DNA of 55,452 nucleotides from JAAYBQ01 sp035403465. GTDB taxonomy: Bacteria > Spirochaetota > UBA4802 > UBA5550. The stretch's first letter is position 1. Each line of letters opens with the position of its first letter. The notes beneath the pieces were generated by a model. The model saw only the letters and a list, made by a program, of their open reading frames with translations. It was not told where the DNA came from and did not search any database. This document shows, in pieces, positions 41,758 to 50,552 of this stretch. Position numbers and translations under genes: made by a program. Location: positions 1 to 55,452 of the forward strand of contig DAONFG010000021.1 in NCBI GenBank assembly GCA_035403465.1. Reading direction: 5' to 3'.

Positions 41758-43113
41758 TTACACTATACCGTAAGCGTTCATTGCCTTGGCAACTTTGAGG
41801 AAACCGGCAATGTTTGCACCTGCGACATAATTTCCTTTCATGCCATATGCTTCTGAAGCATCTATACATGATTTATGAATGCTCTTCATTATCCCGTGAA
41901 GTCTCTGGTCAACCTCTTCTGCTGACCATGAAAGCCTCAGGCTGTTCTGTGACATTTCAAGACCTGATGTTGCAACACCGCCTGCATTTGCAGCTTTTCC
42001 GGGTCCGAAGAGAATTTTATTATCATGGAATATTTCAACCGCTTCAGGGGTAGAGGGCATGTTCGCACCTTCAGAAACGCAAACGCATCCATTTTTAACA
42101 AGCGCTTCCGCATGCGCCTTGCTGATCTCGTTCTGTGTTGCGGAAGGATAAGCTATATCAACTTTGAGTCCCTGCTCCCTGATTACATCCCATACACTCT
42201 TGCCCGCTACATATGTCGCGCCGAATTTATCTGCGTACTCCTTGATCCTTCCCCTTCTTACATTCTTCAGGTCAAGGATGAAAGCGAGTTTCGAAGCATC
42301 AATACCTTTCTCGTCGATTATTGTTCCGTCTGAATCGCAGAGGGATATTACTTTTCCGCCGAGCTGCGTGGCTTTTTGAACAGTGTACTGCGCAACGTTT
42401 CCTGCACCGCTCACTGCAACGATTTTGCCTTTATGGTCAAGGTTCCTTGTAGCAAGCATCTCTGCTGCAAAGTATACTGAACCGTAACCTGTAGCTTCCG
42501 GCCTGACCAGTGATCCGCCGTATTCAAGAGCTTTACCTGTAAGAACGCCGTCATGCTCGTTAACAATCTTCTTGTAGTAGCCGTACATGTATCCGATCTC
42601 ACGTCCGCCTACGCCGATGTCCCCTGCCGGAACGTCAACGAACTGGCCGATGTGCCTGAAGAGCTCTCTCATGAACGCCTGTGTAAACCTCATAACCTCA
42701 CCGTCTGATTTGCCCTTAGGATCAAAATCAGAACCGCCTTTACCGCCGCCCATGGGAAGTGTGGTAAGGGAATTTTTAAAAATCTGCTCGAAACCGAGGA
42801 ACTTTATAACGCTGAGGTTTACTGAAGGGTGGAACCTGAGTCCCCCTTTGAAAGGTCCTATTGCATTGTTAAACTGGACCCTGAAGCCCCTGTTAACCTG
42901 CACTTCACCCTTGTCATCAACCCAGGGTACCCTGAACTGAATTGCCCTTTCAGGCTCGACTATCCGGTCATAGATTTTTGCTTTAACAAACTCAGGGTGT
43001 TTGGCGACAGTGGGCTCAAGCGACTCGAGTACCTCCTGAACTGCCTGGAGAAATTCCGGCTGGTTGGGATCCCTCTGCTTGACTTTTTCATAAACTTCTT
43101 TCAAAATTGACAT
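41758..43113 (-). CDS. gdhA: Glutamate dehydrogenase (probably NADP-specific)
   Basis: This is a 451-residue hexameric-type enzyme that interconverts glutamate with 2-oxoglutarate and ammonia. The catalytic region is LPMGGGKGGSDFDPKGKSD, with the substrate Lys in GGGKGG. GPFKGGLRFHPSVN and VPAGDIGVGGREIGYMYGYY are standard. The NAD(P)-binding Rossmann motif is VAVSGAGNVAQY. Length and motifs match the bacterial NADP form. ATG 43113 follows AAGGAGAACTAT; ATG 43128 lacks a site. It has its own terminator. It supplies or recycles ammonia next to the purine and Nfn genes. Confidence 0.95.
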   Translation of the reverse strand: MSILKEVYEKVKQRDPNQPEFLQAVQEVLESLEPTVAKHPEFVKAKIYDRIVEPERAIQFRVPWVDDKGEVQVNRGFRVQFNNAIGPFKGGLRFHPSVNLSVIKFLGFEQIFKNSLTTLPMGGGKGGSDFDPKGKSDGEVMRFTQAFMRELFRHIGQFVDVPAGDIGVGGREIGYMYGYYKKIVNEHDGVLTGKALEYGGSLVRPEATGYGSVYFAAEMLATRNLDHKGKIVAVSGAGNVAQYTVQKATQLGGKVISLCDSDGTIIDEKGIDASKLAFILDLKNVRRGRIKEYADKFGATYVAGKSVWDVIREQGLKVDIAYPSATQNEISKAHAEALVKNGCVCVSEGANMPSTPEAVEIFHDNKILFGPGKAANAGGVATSGLEMSQNSLRLSWSAEEVDQRLHGIMKSIHKSCIDASEAYGMKGNYVAGANIAGFLKVAKAMNAYGIV

Positions 43114-43240
43114 ATAGTTCTCCTTCACTTGGTTTGCAGTAAAATCATTTTCATATAACAGCCCGTTGATGAAAACCGTGCCATGAAAAGAATCTGATTT
43201 CAGAACAGCAGGTGTTCCTGATCAGTACTGATGTTATAGA

Positions 43241-43277
43241 AAAAACCGGACAATAATTGTCTATTTTTTTTATCCGG
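43241..43277 (-). terminator. Terminator-like hairpin after the PEP-synthase-like gene
   Basis: Reading the minus strand, CCGGA, then GACAAT-T-ATTGTC (43261-43249, a perfect 13-base palindrome), then CCGG with a T-run. The inner palindrome could equally be a regulator site for gdhA, whose start is 136 bases further on. Confidence 0.55.
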
Positions 43278-43292
43278 AATATATCCTGCAGA

Positions 43293-45884
43293 TTAAAAAT
43301 TTACACCTCTGTAACAAACAAGTCTTTGAGAAACAACATCTGTCATTAAAATGATTCCATCTCCGGTAAAATCATTCACTTTTATGATACTGATATACTT
43401 TCCCGCTTCAGGTAGTAATCCCTCCAGTAAATTTTTTTCCCCGGATAATATACACAGATTGTAAACAAAACCATCTGATTCAGGAAAAACCGCCGCATAA
43501 AATATACCTGTTTCAACAAGATCGTGAAAAAAGTGTGAGCCATATGAAAGTTCCGGCATAACATTTTCATCCATACGGGCAACCTCAACCAGAACCTTCA
43601 CATTGTTGATTTCCGAGAAACGGACAGGCACTCCAAGGTTGGGAGTCGTGGTGCCCCATCTGCCCGGGCCGATGAGCATGATATTTTTACCTGGCTCCAG
43701 CCTGTTCAACCTGCCTACAATTCTCGCCGTTTCATATTTATCAGACTGGTTCAGCGCTGAATATTCAGCCGGATCTATGTAAATAATGCGGTTTACCGGC
43801 TGACGGGTACTCCCTCCGAGAAAATTTCCTGTTGACTGGAACAACACTCTTTCTGCAGGTATGTCATCGGGAATGGTCATCCCTGAATCAATCCCTTTTG
43901 CCTGGTATGGCCTGCACTGTAGAAGATTAATTCTGTATGATCCAGATGAAAGAAAATTTACTGTAAACTCTATATCAACAGGATAATCATAATTCTTTTT
44001 AAGTATTGTGAGAATTGATTTCATCTTTTCCGGGAAGTCAGTGTCCGAAAGGAACCGGTCGAAACTTACAAACCAGGGAGTTGCATCCTTCAGGTTCATG
44101 GAACTGATCATTTGTGCAGTTTCCGGATCATACGTGCCTATCATTGAAAAGTCCATTTCATGGATTTCACCCAGAATCTTTGAAATATTGACAGTCTGGA
44201 TTTCATTATCTTCAATGTTCAGAACATCGGCCCTGTGCTGTGAAAAACGTTTAAGGTCATCCATGCTGCCGTGCGGCCTGACCATTGGATGATCAAGTGC
44301 AACAATACGGGGATAGTCCCCCTCAACCCTGTCAACTGCACGCGTACCAAGACCAAACACCAGCCTCACCATTCCCGCCTCGGGGTCCATATCTTTCTGC
44401 CACACATACGTGTTATACGAAAGTCCCACGCCGGCAATGTCAGGAAAAAAATAGCGGCCTCGGAGTATGCCCGATACACGCATAACGATAAGAGCCATCT
44501 GCTCATCAAGTTTATCCAGGCCCCTCTGCTCCCTGTAAGCGAGGGCATCCTCGTTCATTGTGCTTGCATAGACCATGCGAACTGCATTTATAAAGGCGTC
44601 AAAACGCTCCTGGGGGCTGCCCTGGTTGACACAGAAGTAACTTTCATACTTTCCGGCAAATGCATGACCATAGGTATCTTCAAGAAGGCTACTGGACCGC
44701 ACAATATAAGGAGACTGCCCGAAATACTCAATGATCTGCATAAACTGCTCGTTAATTGTATCAGGGAATATCCCGGCAAGCATCTTCTCCTGGAGTTCCG
44801 GTGCCTTGATGTAGTATCCTTCTCCGGTTTTATGTTCAAGGAAGACCTTCCAGAGACCGTTCTGGACTATGTATGTGTAGAAAACATCGGAACCTACATA
44901 GAATGAATCGTGCGGTTCAAGTACGCGACTCCAGTCGGATGATTTTTCATTCAGCATCATCTTCTGTGCAATAAGCATCCCCACAGCCTTGCCGCCGATA
45001 AAACCTGTACCGATGAGACGGGCATTAAGTGCGATAAAATCAGACAGGGTGAATGTTTTAACAGCAAGTTCAAGAATCCTCTCATCGCGGCCTATAATGA
45101 GCGCGCAGAGCCTGCGAAGCATCACGTCTTTCTCAACATCTGGACATGCTTTCCTGTGGAGTTCCTCAACCTCAAGAAACAGCCTGTCCCAGAAGTCCAG
45201 GTTTCTCTTTGTCAGCTCGGATGCGATCTTCTGGATATAACTGATAAAATCGGCAACATCCGCGCTGTTAAGAATCGGCTGGAACGAATTGCCCCTCCTC
45301 ATATGCGGAAAAAACATTGTGGGGGAATACCTGTTCCATACCTTCAGCGGATGCACATAAATATGATCTTCAAAACTGTAAACATCAATCAGGAGCTGTG
45401 TTGTTTCACGTATGCGTGCGACAGTTTTAAAATCATGGCTGTTGCGGATCAGCGCAAAATAAGCCACTGTATCAAGATCAAAAAGGTACGGACATGTAAT
45501 ACGGAAAAAATTTCCAATCATCAAATCTGTTGCCCACGCTGAAAGCAGGTCCGAAAGCGAGTCGAAAACATAGAACGCCTCTTTACCCGCCTCTGCGATT
45601 ATTCCATGCACACTGAGCGCAAAGGACTCAAACCCGGAAAAGGCGTTGAGCCTGTGGAAAATAATCCTTCGATCATCCGGCTCAAGAACCGGTTCATGGG
45701 AGGCAAACCTCATGTAGTGGATTTTCCTGCCATCCCTGTATGCCTGGGCAACGTAAGGTTCAACAAATTCCCGGTAAACATCTATACTGTCAACCTGCCA
45801 CACAACATTGTCGCCCAGATTCAGGTTATTTATGATTTTATCAAATCCCGTAAGCCCGGTACTCACTTCTTTGATTGATTGCAT
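43293..45884 (-). CDS. KaiC-like / PEP-synthase-like fusion protein without the catalytic His domain
   Basis: This is an 863-residue protein from ATG 45884, with AAGGG upstream. Residues about 1-200 resemble a RecA/KaiC fold (STGLTGFDKIINNLNLGDN, VFDSLSDLLSAWATDLMIGN) but the Walker A GxxGxGKT is absent. Residues about 290-700 are a pyruvate phosphate dikinase/PEP synthase N-terminal ATP-grasp (GGKAVGMLIAQKM, PYIVRSSSLLEDTYGHAFAG, LALIVMRVSG-type segment). The phosphohistidine domain (GGxTSHxA) is missing. In its place is IGPGRWGTTTPNLGVPVRF with GSHFFHDLVETG, typical of an uncharacterised family. It is not a functional PEP synthase; it may bind nucleotide and phosphorylate or regulate something else. 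Confidence 0.85.
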   Translation of the reverse strand: MQSIKEVSTGLTGFDKIINNLNLGDNVVWQVDSIDVYREFVEPYVAQAYRDGRKIHYMRFASHEPVLEPDDRRIIFHRLNAFSGFESFALSVHGIIAEAGKEAFYVFDSLSDLLSAWATDLMIGNFFRITCPYLFDLDTVAYFALIRNSHDFKTVARIRETTQLLIDVYSFEDHIYVHPLKVWNRYSPTMFFPHMRRGNSFQPILNSADVADFISYIQKIASELTKRNLDFWDRLFLEVEELHRKACPDVEKDVMLRRLCALIIGRDERILELAVKTFTLSDFIALNARLIGTGFIGGKAVGMLIAQKMMLNEKSSDWSRVLEPHDSFYVGSDVFYTYIVQNGLWKVFLEHKTGEGYYIKAPELQEKMLAGIFPDTINEQFMQIIEYFGQSPYIVRSSSLLEDTYGHAFAGKYESYFCVNQGSPQERFDAFINAVRMVYASTMNEDALAYREQRGLDKLDEQMALIVMRVSGILRGRYFFPDIAGVGLSYNTYVWQKDMDPEAGMVRLVFGLGTRAVDRVEGDYPRIVALDHPMVRPHGSMDDLKRFSQHRADVLNIEDNEIQTVNISKILGEIHEMDFSMIGTYDPETAQMISSMNLKDATPWFVSFDRFLSDTDFPEKMKSILTILKKNYDYPVDIEFTVNFLSSGSYRINLLQCRPYQAKGIDSGMTIPDDIPAERVLFQSTGNFLGGSTRQPVNRIIYIDPAEYSALNQSDKYETARIVGRLNRLEPGKNIMLIGPGRWGTTTPNLGVPVRFSEINNVKVLVEVARMDENVMPELSYGSHFFHDLVETGIFYAAVFPESDGFVYNLCILSGEKNLLEGLLPEAGKYISIIKVNDFTGDGIILMTDVVSQRLVCYRGVNF

Positions 45885-46060
45885 AATCTGCACCCTTACT
45901 AATTGATACTCCGGTTTAGAATCAGACCATATTTAAAATAAACTTTTTAATCCCTCCCGGGAAAAGTATTTGTTACACGCATGTTAAATTGCATGTAAAA
46001 TTACTTGAATTTTTACTGCTGCTGTATATTTATAAATCAACTCATCCAACAGGAGATCTC

Positions 46061-46936
46061 ATGCCGGGAAAAAAAACACACAGAGGAATACTGACAAAAG
46101 AAGACAGCCGCGTCTTCCTGAAAGATAGAAGCGGCAGGAGATTTTTCATAGATGATGCGATCTGGAACGGTTACCTGAAACACTGGGAGTCGAGGGAACT
46201 CTGCGGAGAGCTCCTTCCTGAAACAGATTACAGCACAGGGAAACGCATAGTGCTGCTCCGGCCTGAACAACCTGCGGCATCAGAGCCGTTCATCGAACTC
46301 TACTACAATGAACGGCTTCCAAGATATTTTTATTCATACCTGGGCCATACTGCAATAAACGTGAACGGTGAAATATTCAACTTTTCGCATCTTCTGAACG
46401 AATGCGAGGTGATGAACGAAGCTCTGTATTTCTTCAGGCCTGCACTTGGGAAATTCGCACCTGAGCCAGGGGGCGGATACAACATTATGGATCCGGAGCA
46501 TCCATACCTTGACAAGTTCGGAAGGCAGTTTATGCGCACAATCCACGTCGCCCGCATAACAGGGTATGATACTGACATGCTGTCCAAAGCGCTGCACGCG
46601 AAGCTGGAAAAAATTCACAATACACCTGAAGACCCGGGCAGGCCGGGGGTCTACAGGGACTTCGGGATGTTCACCAACAGCTGCACGACAATCATACGCG
46701 ATGTTCTACGCGTATCCGGGTTTTCCGGTATCAGCGGAATTTTCCCGCGCGAAATGTTCACAAGCTCAGTGTGGAATTTCATGCAGATGCACAAACGGGG
46801 CAGACTGAAACTCTCGGTTTTCACAAGGCCGCAGCTTTATGTCGATGAAGCGTCTGCAAGCGCCATGACACCGCTGGTGAATCCTTTAAATATAATGCGA
46901 AGGCTGCGGTTAAGGAAACCGGGGATTATCATCTGA
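46061..46936 (+). CDS. Unknown protein with possible permuted papain-like His/Cys pair
   Basis: This is a 291-residue protein from ATG 46061, which follows AGGAGATCTC; the frame is open further upstream without a site. There is no signal peptide or membrane segment. Two short motifs stand out: YLGHTAINVNGEIFNFS, with His96, and MFTNSCTTIIRDVLRVSG, with Cys208. The order His then Cys, with GHT and CTT contexts, is like permuted NlpC/P60 (YiiX, Lnb or DUF4105) hydrolases. The rest (RPALGKFAPEPGGGYNIMDP) is unfamiliar. The assignment is a guess from motif spacing. It could be a cytoplasmic peptidase or amidase, or unrelated. Confidence 0.65.
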   Translation: MPGKKTHRGILTKEDSRVFLKDRSGRRFFIDDAIWNGYLKHWESRELCGELLPETDYSTGKRIVLLRPEQPAASEPFIELYYNERLPRYFYSYLGHTAINVNGEIFNFSHLLNECEVMNEALYFFRPALGKFAPEPGGGYNIMDPEHPYLDKFGRQFMRTIHVARITGYDTDMLSKALHAKLEKIHNTPEDPGRPGVYRDFGMFTNSCTTIIRDVLRVSGFSGISGIFPREMFTSSVWNFMQMHKRGRLKLSVFTRPQLYVDEASASAMTPLVNPLNIMRRLRLRKPGIII

Positions 46937-47101
46937 ACCGTGGAATAATTCCGGGCGGCCCCTGCGGGTCGGGCTCGCGGCTTAAACTCCTCGCCGGCCG
47001 ATGATTCACAAAATACGGCAGGTGCAGACATGCCCATGCCTGATAATCCTGCGTCCGGCTGCGGGGTAACGCCTTGATCCCTGCCGCGCAGTACCCGCAG
47101 T

Positions 47102-48286
47102 CTATTTCAGGTTAAACCTCACGCTGTCCCTGACTTTACGTGCCTTTGCCCTGGCCTCTTCAATAGATGAACCTAGCGCAAGCCCCACACCCATACGCCT
47201 GTGTCCGCGCACCTCGGGTTTGCCGAAAATCCTTATTCCGGTAAAATCATCCGCCAACGCTGCATCAATGTTTTCATAAATAATCTCCCCGGAATTACCG
47301 TCAGCCAGTATCGCGGCTGATGCCGCAGGACCGTACTGTCTTAATGCAGTTACGGGGAGCCCCAGGATCGCCCTTACATGCAGTTCAAACTCCGACATGT
47401 TCTGCGATATCATCGTGACCATGCCTGTATCATGGGGCCTGGGAGAAACCTCGCTGAAATAGACCTCGTCCCCCTTTACAAACAATTCAACCCCGAAGAT
47501 ACCGTAGCCGCCGATACCGTCAGTAACAGTCTTAGCCACGCGCATGGCCTCTTCAAGCACGTTCTGCTCCATGGGCTGCGGCTGCCACGACTCCACGTAA
47601 TCGCCGTCAATCTGCAGGTGGCCGATCGGGTCCACAAATGTCGTACCGGACCTGTGCCTCACGGTCAGCAGAGTAATCTCGTAATCAAATTTTATGAACT
47701 TTTCAACAATGACCCTTCCTGCGCCGCTCCTGCTCCCTGACTGAGAATAGTTCCATGCCTTGTCAATATCAGCAGCTGAACGTATAACGCTCTGCCCTTT
47801 TCCCGAAGAACTCATGATCGGCTTGACAACACATGGGGTTCCCAGTTTGTCAACCGCGCAGAGGAACTCCTCTTTATTCGCTGCAAAAAGGTACTCCGAT
47901 GTTTTAAGCTTGAGCTCCTCGGCTGCAAACCGCCTTATCCCCTCGCGGTTCATTGTAAGTTTTGTGGCCATGGCATTCGGGATTACGTTGTACCCCTCCT
48001 TTTCAAGCTCCACAAGCGTATCAGTGGCTATTGCCTCAATCTCGGGAACAATAAAGTCAGGCTTCACCATTTCCACAACCTCCCGAAGCCTGGCGCCGTC
48101 AAGCATATTGAACACATAATTTTCATGCGCCACCTGCATCCCCGGAGCGCCTTCATACCTGTCGCAGGCTATGACACGCAAACCAAGGCGCATCGCCTCG
48201 ATTATCACCTCTTTGCCCAGCTCCCCGGAACCCAGCATCATAATTTTTGTCGCGGATTTACCTGAAGCAGTTCCTATACTTGTCAT
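47102..48286 (-). CDS. purT: Formate-dependent phosphoribosylglycinamide formyltransferase PurT
   Basis: This is a 394-residue ATP-grasp enzyme that formylates GAR using formate and ATP, the third step of purine synthesis. The N-terminal domain is IMMLGSGELGKEVIIEAMRL and VIACDRYEGAPGMQVAH. The ATP-grasp core includes VKPIMSSSGKGQSVI, and the metal/substrate region is GYGIFGVELFVKGDEVYFSE, followed by VSPRPHDTGMVTMISQN. The length is normal. ATG 48286 has GGGG six bases before it; ATG 48298 lies inside that site. Use of formate fits an anaerobic organism. It is not clustered with other purine genes. Confidence 0.95.
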   Translation of the reverse strand: MTSIGTASGKSATKIMMLGSGELGKEVIIEAMRLGLRVIACDRYEGAPGMQVAHENYVFNMLDGARLREVVEMVKPDFIVPEIEAIATDTLVELEKEGYNVIPNAMATKLTMNREGIRRFAAEELKLKTSEYLFAANKEEFLCAVDKLGTPCVVKPIMSSSGKGQSVIRSAADIDKAWNYSQSGSRSGAGRVIVEKFIKFDYEITLLTVRHRSGTTFVDPIGHLQIDGDYVESWQPQPMEQNVLEEAMRVAKTVTDGIGGYGIFGVELFVKGDEVYFSEVSPRPHDTGMVTMISQNMSEFELHVRAILGLPVTALRQYGPAASAAILADGNSGEIIYENIDAALADDFTGIRIFGKPEVRGHRRMGVGLALGSSIEEARAKARKVRDSVRFNLK

Positions 48287-48827
48287 CTTATTCCCCATAT
48301 ATAATTTATCAATTCACAAGATTCAATTACCTTAAAAAACCGGATACGCCGGTCATTGCAGCCCGAAGACAGAAATATTTTTTATGGGCACCTCTAAAAA
48401 TCAGAATTGTCCGAAATACAAACGTGAAAAATTCTGATTTTTACCGCAGTTGTGCCCACAAGGGAACATCCAAATTGTAATTTACCGAGGTTCCCATATA
48501 TAAAAACAGCCGGATCACTATTCGCTTATATTTTCATGCCGGTGCAGTTTTAGTATCCGGAAAATAACCAGAATTAATGTATTAAAATATAGTCAATAAA
48601 GATTTTTTGCCTAACATGTCTCCTGTCAATTTTCATTTATTTATTTTTTCTTAAAACGCATACTCCAGGCTGTACTCATAAAGTGACATTCAGACTTTTA
48701 AGTCGGCAGGATAAAACTGTTTCACCTGTAAAAATCTTCTGCCGGTATTTGAATTTATTTTAAAAAAATTTGATGACATAAACAGTCTCCCCGGCTATGG
48801 TTGACCTATAGTATAGATGATAAAACT
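48287..48827. other. Intergenic region, 541 bases, with composite inverted repeat
   Basis: It separates purT (-) and the TPR gene (+). The right part is A+T-rich with no clear promoter. A 74-base composite inverted repeat (48385-48458) is described separately. I find no tRNA, known RNA family or small gene. Confidence 0.5.
48385..48458. repeat. Nested inverted repeat, possible structured RNA or element remnant
   Basis: Outer arms TGGGCAC (48385-48391) and GTGCCCA (48452-48458) enclose inner arms AAAAATCAGAATT (48396-48408) and AATTCTGATTTTT (48430-48442). Both pairs are perfect. The unpaired loop is 21 bases. No coding potential is seen. Confidence 0.65.
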
Positions 48828-49385
48828 ATGACAGAAAAAATCAGATTCAACCTCAAGGAAGCGCTCCTCCGCGACAGTTTCTATGACTCAGACGAGTTAA
48901 TGATACTGAGGAACAATCCCACACGCCTTATTGACCGCGGTTACGAATACATTGAGCAGGGCGAATACTCAAAGGCATTCAGAATTTTCACAGCAGGTGC
49001 TGAAATTGACCGCACAGATCCGGATATTCTTAACGGCCTGGGCATTGCCTTATGCGAACTGGGAAGACTTGACGAGGCCAGGACAGTTCTTGATTATGCG
49101 ATTATGACAAATCCCGAAGACCCGGTAATTCAGGCAAACATGGCAGGAGTCCTGTGGGAACAGTGCGAGTTCCAGAGCGCAATCCATTACTACGTCAGGT
49201 CGATTGAACTTGATCCCGAAATTGAAGAAACCTTCTTCAACCTTATAAATCTCTACATGGACAGCGGGTACCTTTTCATGGCCTTCATAACATGCAGGCG
49301 TTTTCTTGACAGGTTCCCCGAACATAAAGAGGGCATTGAACTTATGGAAGACATTATACTCAGCATGGGTATATCCCTCACCTGA
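48828..49385 (+). CDS. Tetratricopeptide-repeat protein
   Basis: This is a 185-residue protein (194 from the alternative TTG at 48801; neither start has a convincing ribosome-binding site). Residues about 30-175 are four TPR units: GYEYIEQGEYSKAFRIFTAG, LNGLGIALCELGRLDEARTV, NMAGVLWEQCEFQSAIHYYV and NLINLYMDSGYLFMAFITC. There is no signal peptide, so it is probably a cytoplasmic scaffold. The last eight bases overlap the end of the convergent lipoprotein gene. Confidence 0.85.
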   Translation: MTEKIRFNLKEALLRDSFYDSDELMILRNNPTRLIDRGYEYIEQGEYSKAFRIFTAGAEIDRTDPDILNGLGIALCELGRLDEARTVLDYAIMTNPEDPVIQANMAGVLWEQCEFQSAIHYYVRSIELDPEIEETFFNLINLYMDSGYLFMAFITCRRFLDRFPEHKEGIELMEDIILSMGISLT

Positions 49386-49851
49386 TCCTGTTCAGGTAAT
49401 TCTCGGTCTCCCTGTTTTTCTGAGCCTGCAGCAGTTTTTTAAAATCAGCACTCCTGTCCAGTCTCCAGTTTCCATTCTCTTTTACCATTGTAAGCGTTAC
49501 AAGCAGGCCCCTTGATTTTTCAGGTCCGGCCTTAAGAAATTTCAGATTCATTGAACAGCTGTCCCCTTTAACAGACACATTCTGCACACTGTACTCGGCA
49601 TCTTCAGCAATAAAACTCAGGGTGTTGATCGCAGCCTGCTCATCCATGCCGCTTGCATCCATGTACTGCTCCATGTTCTTTATTGTAGCCGCGGAATAGA
49701 GTCCCCTGATATCATCAGTCCCACCGTGCTTCTTAAGCAGCATGAGAACCTCCTCAGGACTACCCGCAGCAGGTCCCTTACTGCCGCATGAAAGAGTGAG
49801 GATAAACAGCAAAATAAAGAAAGAGCTGGGTATTCTGACTGAAGGGTTCAT
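49378..49851 (-). CDS. Small lipoprotein, DUF4878-like
   Basis: This is a 157-residue protein. The lipoprotein signal is PSSFFILLFILTLSC, with the lipidated Cys at about residue 22. The mature part begins GSKGPAAGSPEEVLMLLKKH and folds like the NTF2-like/DUF4878 lipoproteins: a helix, then strands such as YSVQNVSVKGDSCSMNLKFL and TLTMVKENGNWRLDRSADFK. The WRLD end is typical of that group. The function is unknown. The 3' end overlaps the TPR gene. Confidence 0.75.
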   Translation of the reverse strand: MNPSVRIPSSFFILLFILTLSCGSKGPAAGSPEEVLMLLKKHGGTDDIRGLYSAATIKNMEQYMDASGMDEQAAINTLSFIAEDAEYSVQNVSVKGDSCSMNLKFLKAGPEKSRGLLVTLTMVKENGNWRLDRSADFKKLLQAQKNRETENYLNRIR

Positions 49852-50174
49852 TCAATCTCCGGGTGATTCATAATCAGTTATTATAGCATTTAACGATTGA
49901 ATTAGTATTCAAGGCGTCACTGCGAGGCATGTAATGCCGCGGCAGTCTGTTCAGGGAATACTCGAATTATTATACTGAACAGATTTCTTCCGGAAAAGAT
50001 TGCTTCATTTTGTTCGCAATGACCGGCCTATTCCATTCGTTAACTGCTATAGCTGAATAAATTCACCGTAATAAAGGATTGTCAAGAGTATAATGCAGCC
50101 GGGCCGGGCGGATGCTGAATATATTTATGAATTAAAGAATTATTCTGCTGGGGGTATGTACAGGTTTTACCGGG
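49852..50174. other. Intergenic region, 323 bases, largely a repeat element
   Basis: It lies between the 5' end of the lipoprotein gene and the 3' end of the coupled unknown pair, all on the minus strand. It holds the REP/MITE-like element at 49914-50025. The rest (50026-50174) shows nothing recognisable. Confidence 0.55.
49914..50025. mobile_element. Small non-coding palindromic element (REP/MITE-like)
   Basis: The ends GCGTCACTGCGA (49914-49925) and TCGCAATGACCG (50014-50025) are imperfect inverted repeats. Their sequence type (a GTCAxTGCGA end, with AAGATTGCTTC inside) resembles dispersed elements seen in many environmental bacterial genomes. An inner perfect repeat TCTGTTCAG / CTGAACAGA (49946-49954, 49975-49983) frames the centre. 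There is no coding capacity, so it would need a transposase in trans. Confidence 0.6.
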
Positions 50175-50552
50175 TCAGTGCACATCATCTTTTGATGAAA
50201 GTTTATTATAAATACGGTCGGAGGTGAGTTTCATATACGCTTCGTTTACAATCAGCTCCTTGGACTGGATATCAATTTCATCCCATGCAGCAATGATACC
50301 GCCGTTATCCGAAAGAGCCAACCGGTTTGCATCCTCATCAAAAAAGAAAGTTTCTGTCATAAACGTCCTGTAGCCCGTTGTCATATTGAAATAGGGTATC
50401 TCTATGTTGAGGACAATTTTTCCTCCGCACGCATTTAAGAGGTCAATGGCGACACGGGTGACCTGAATCTCTGCGTCAAAGAGCTTCTCCTGAATCTCGA
50501 TAATTCTGCGGTTTAACTGGTCAATATTCATAAGAAGAACCGGGTAAGACAT
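50175..50552 (-). CDS. Unknown protein, coupled to the gene at 50552
   Basis: This is a 125-residue protein that I do not recognise. ATG 50552 shares its A with the stop TGA of the preceding gene (TGATG) and has AAGG upstream, so translation is coupled. The N-terminus (MNIDQLNRRIIEIQEKLFDA, from residue 8) is a coiled coil. The rest is mixed alpha/beta with acidic patches (FFFDEDANRLALSDNGG). There is no signal peptide, membrane segment or catalytic motif. It probably works with the upstream partner. Confidence 0.72.
   Translation of the reverse strand: MSYPVLLMNIDQLNRRIIEIQEKLFDAEIQVTRVAIDLLNACGGKIVLNIEIPYFNMTTGYRTFMTETFFFDEDANRLALSDNGGIIAAWDEIDIQSKELIVNEAYMKLTSDRIYNKLSSKDDVH

Noticed and set aside
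43293..45884. Phosphoenolpyruvate synthase
   Set aside because: The catalytic phosphohistidine domain is absent.
46937..47101. G+C-rich gap as a hidden gene
   Set aside because: It is only 165 bases, with stops in useful frames and no ribosome-binding site.
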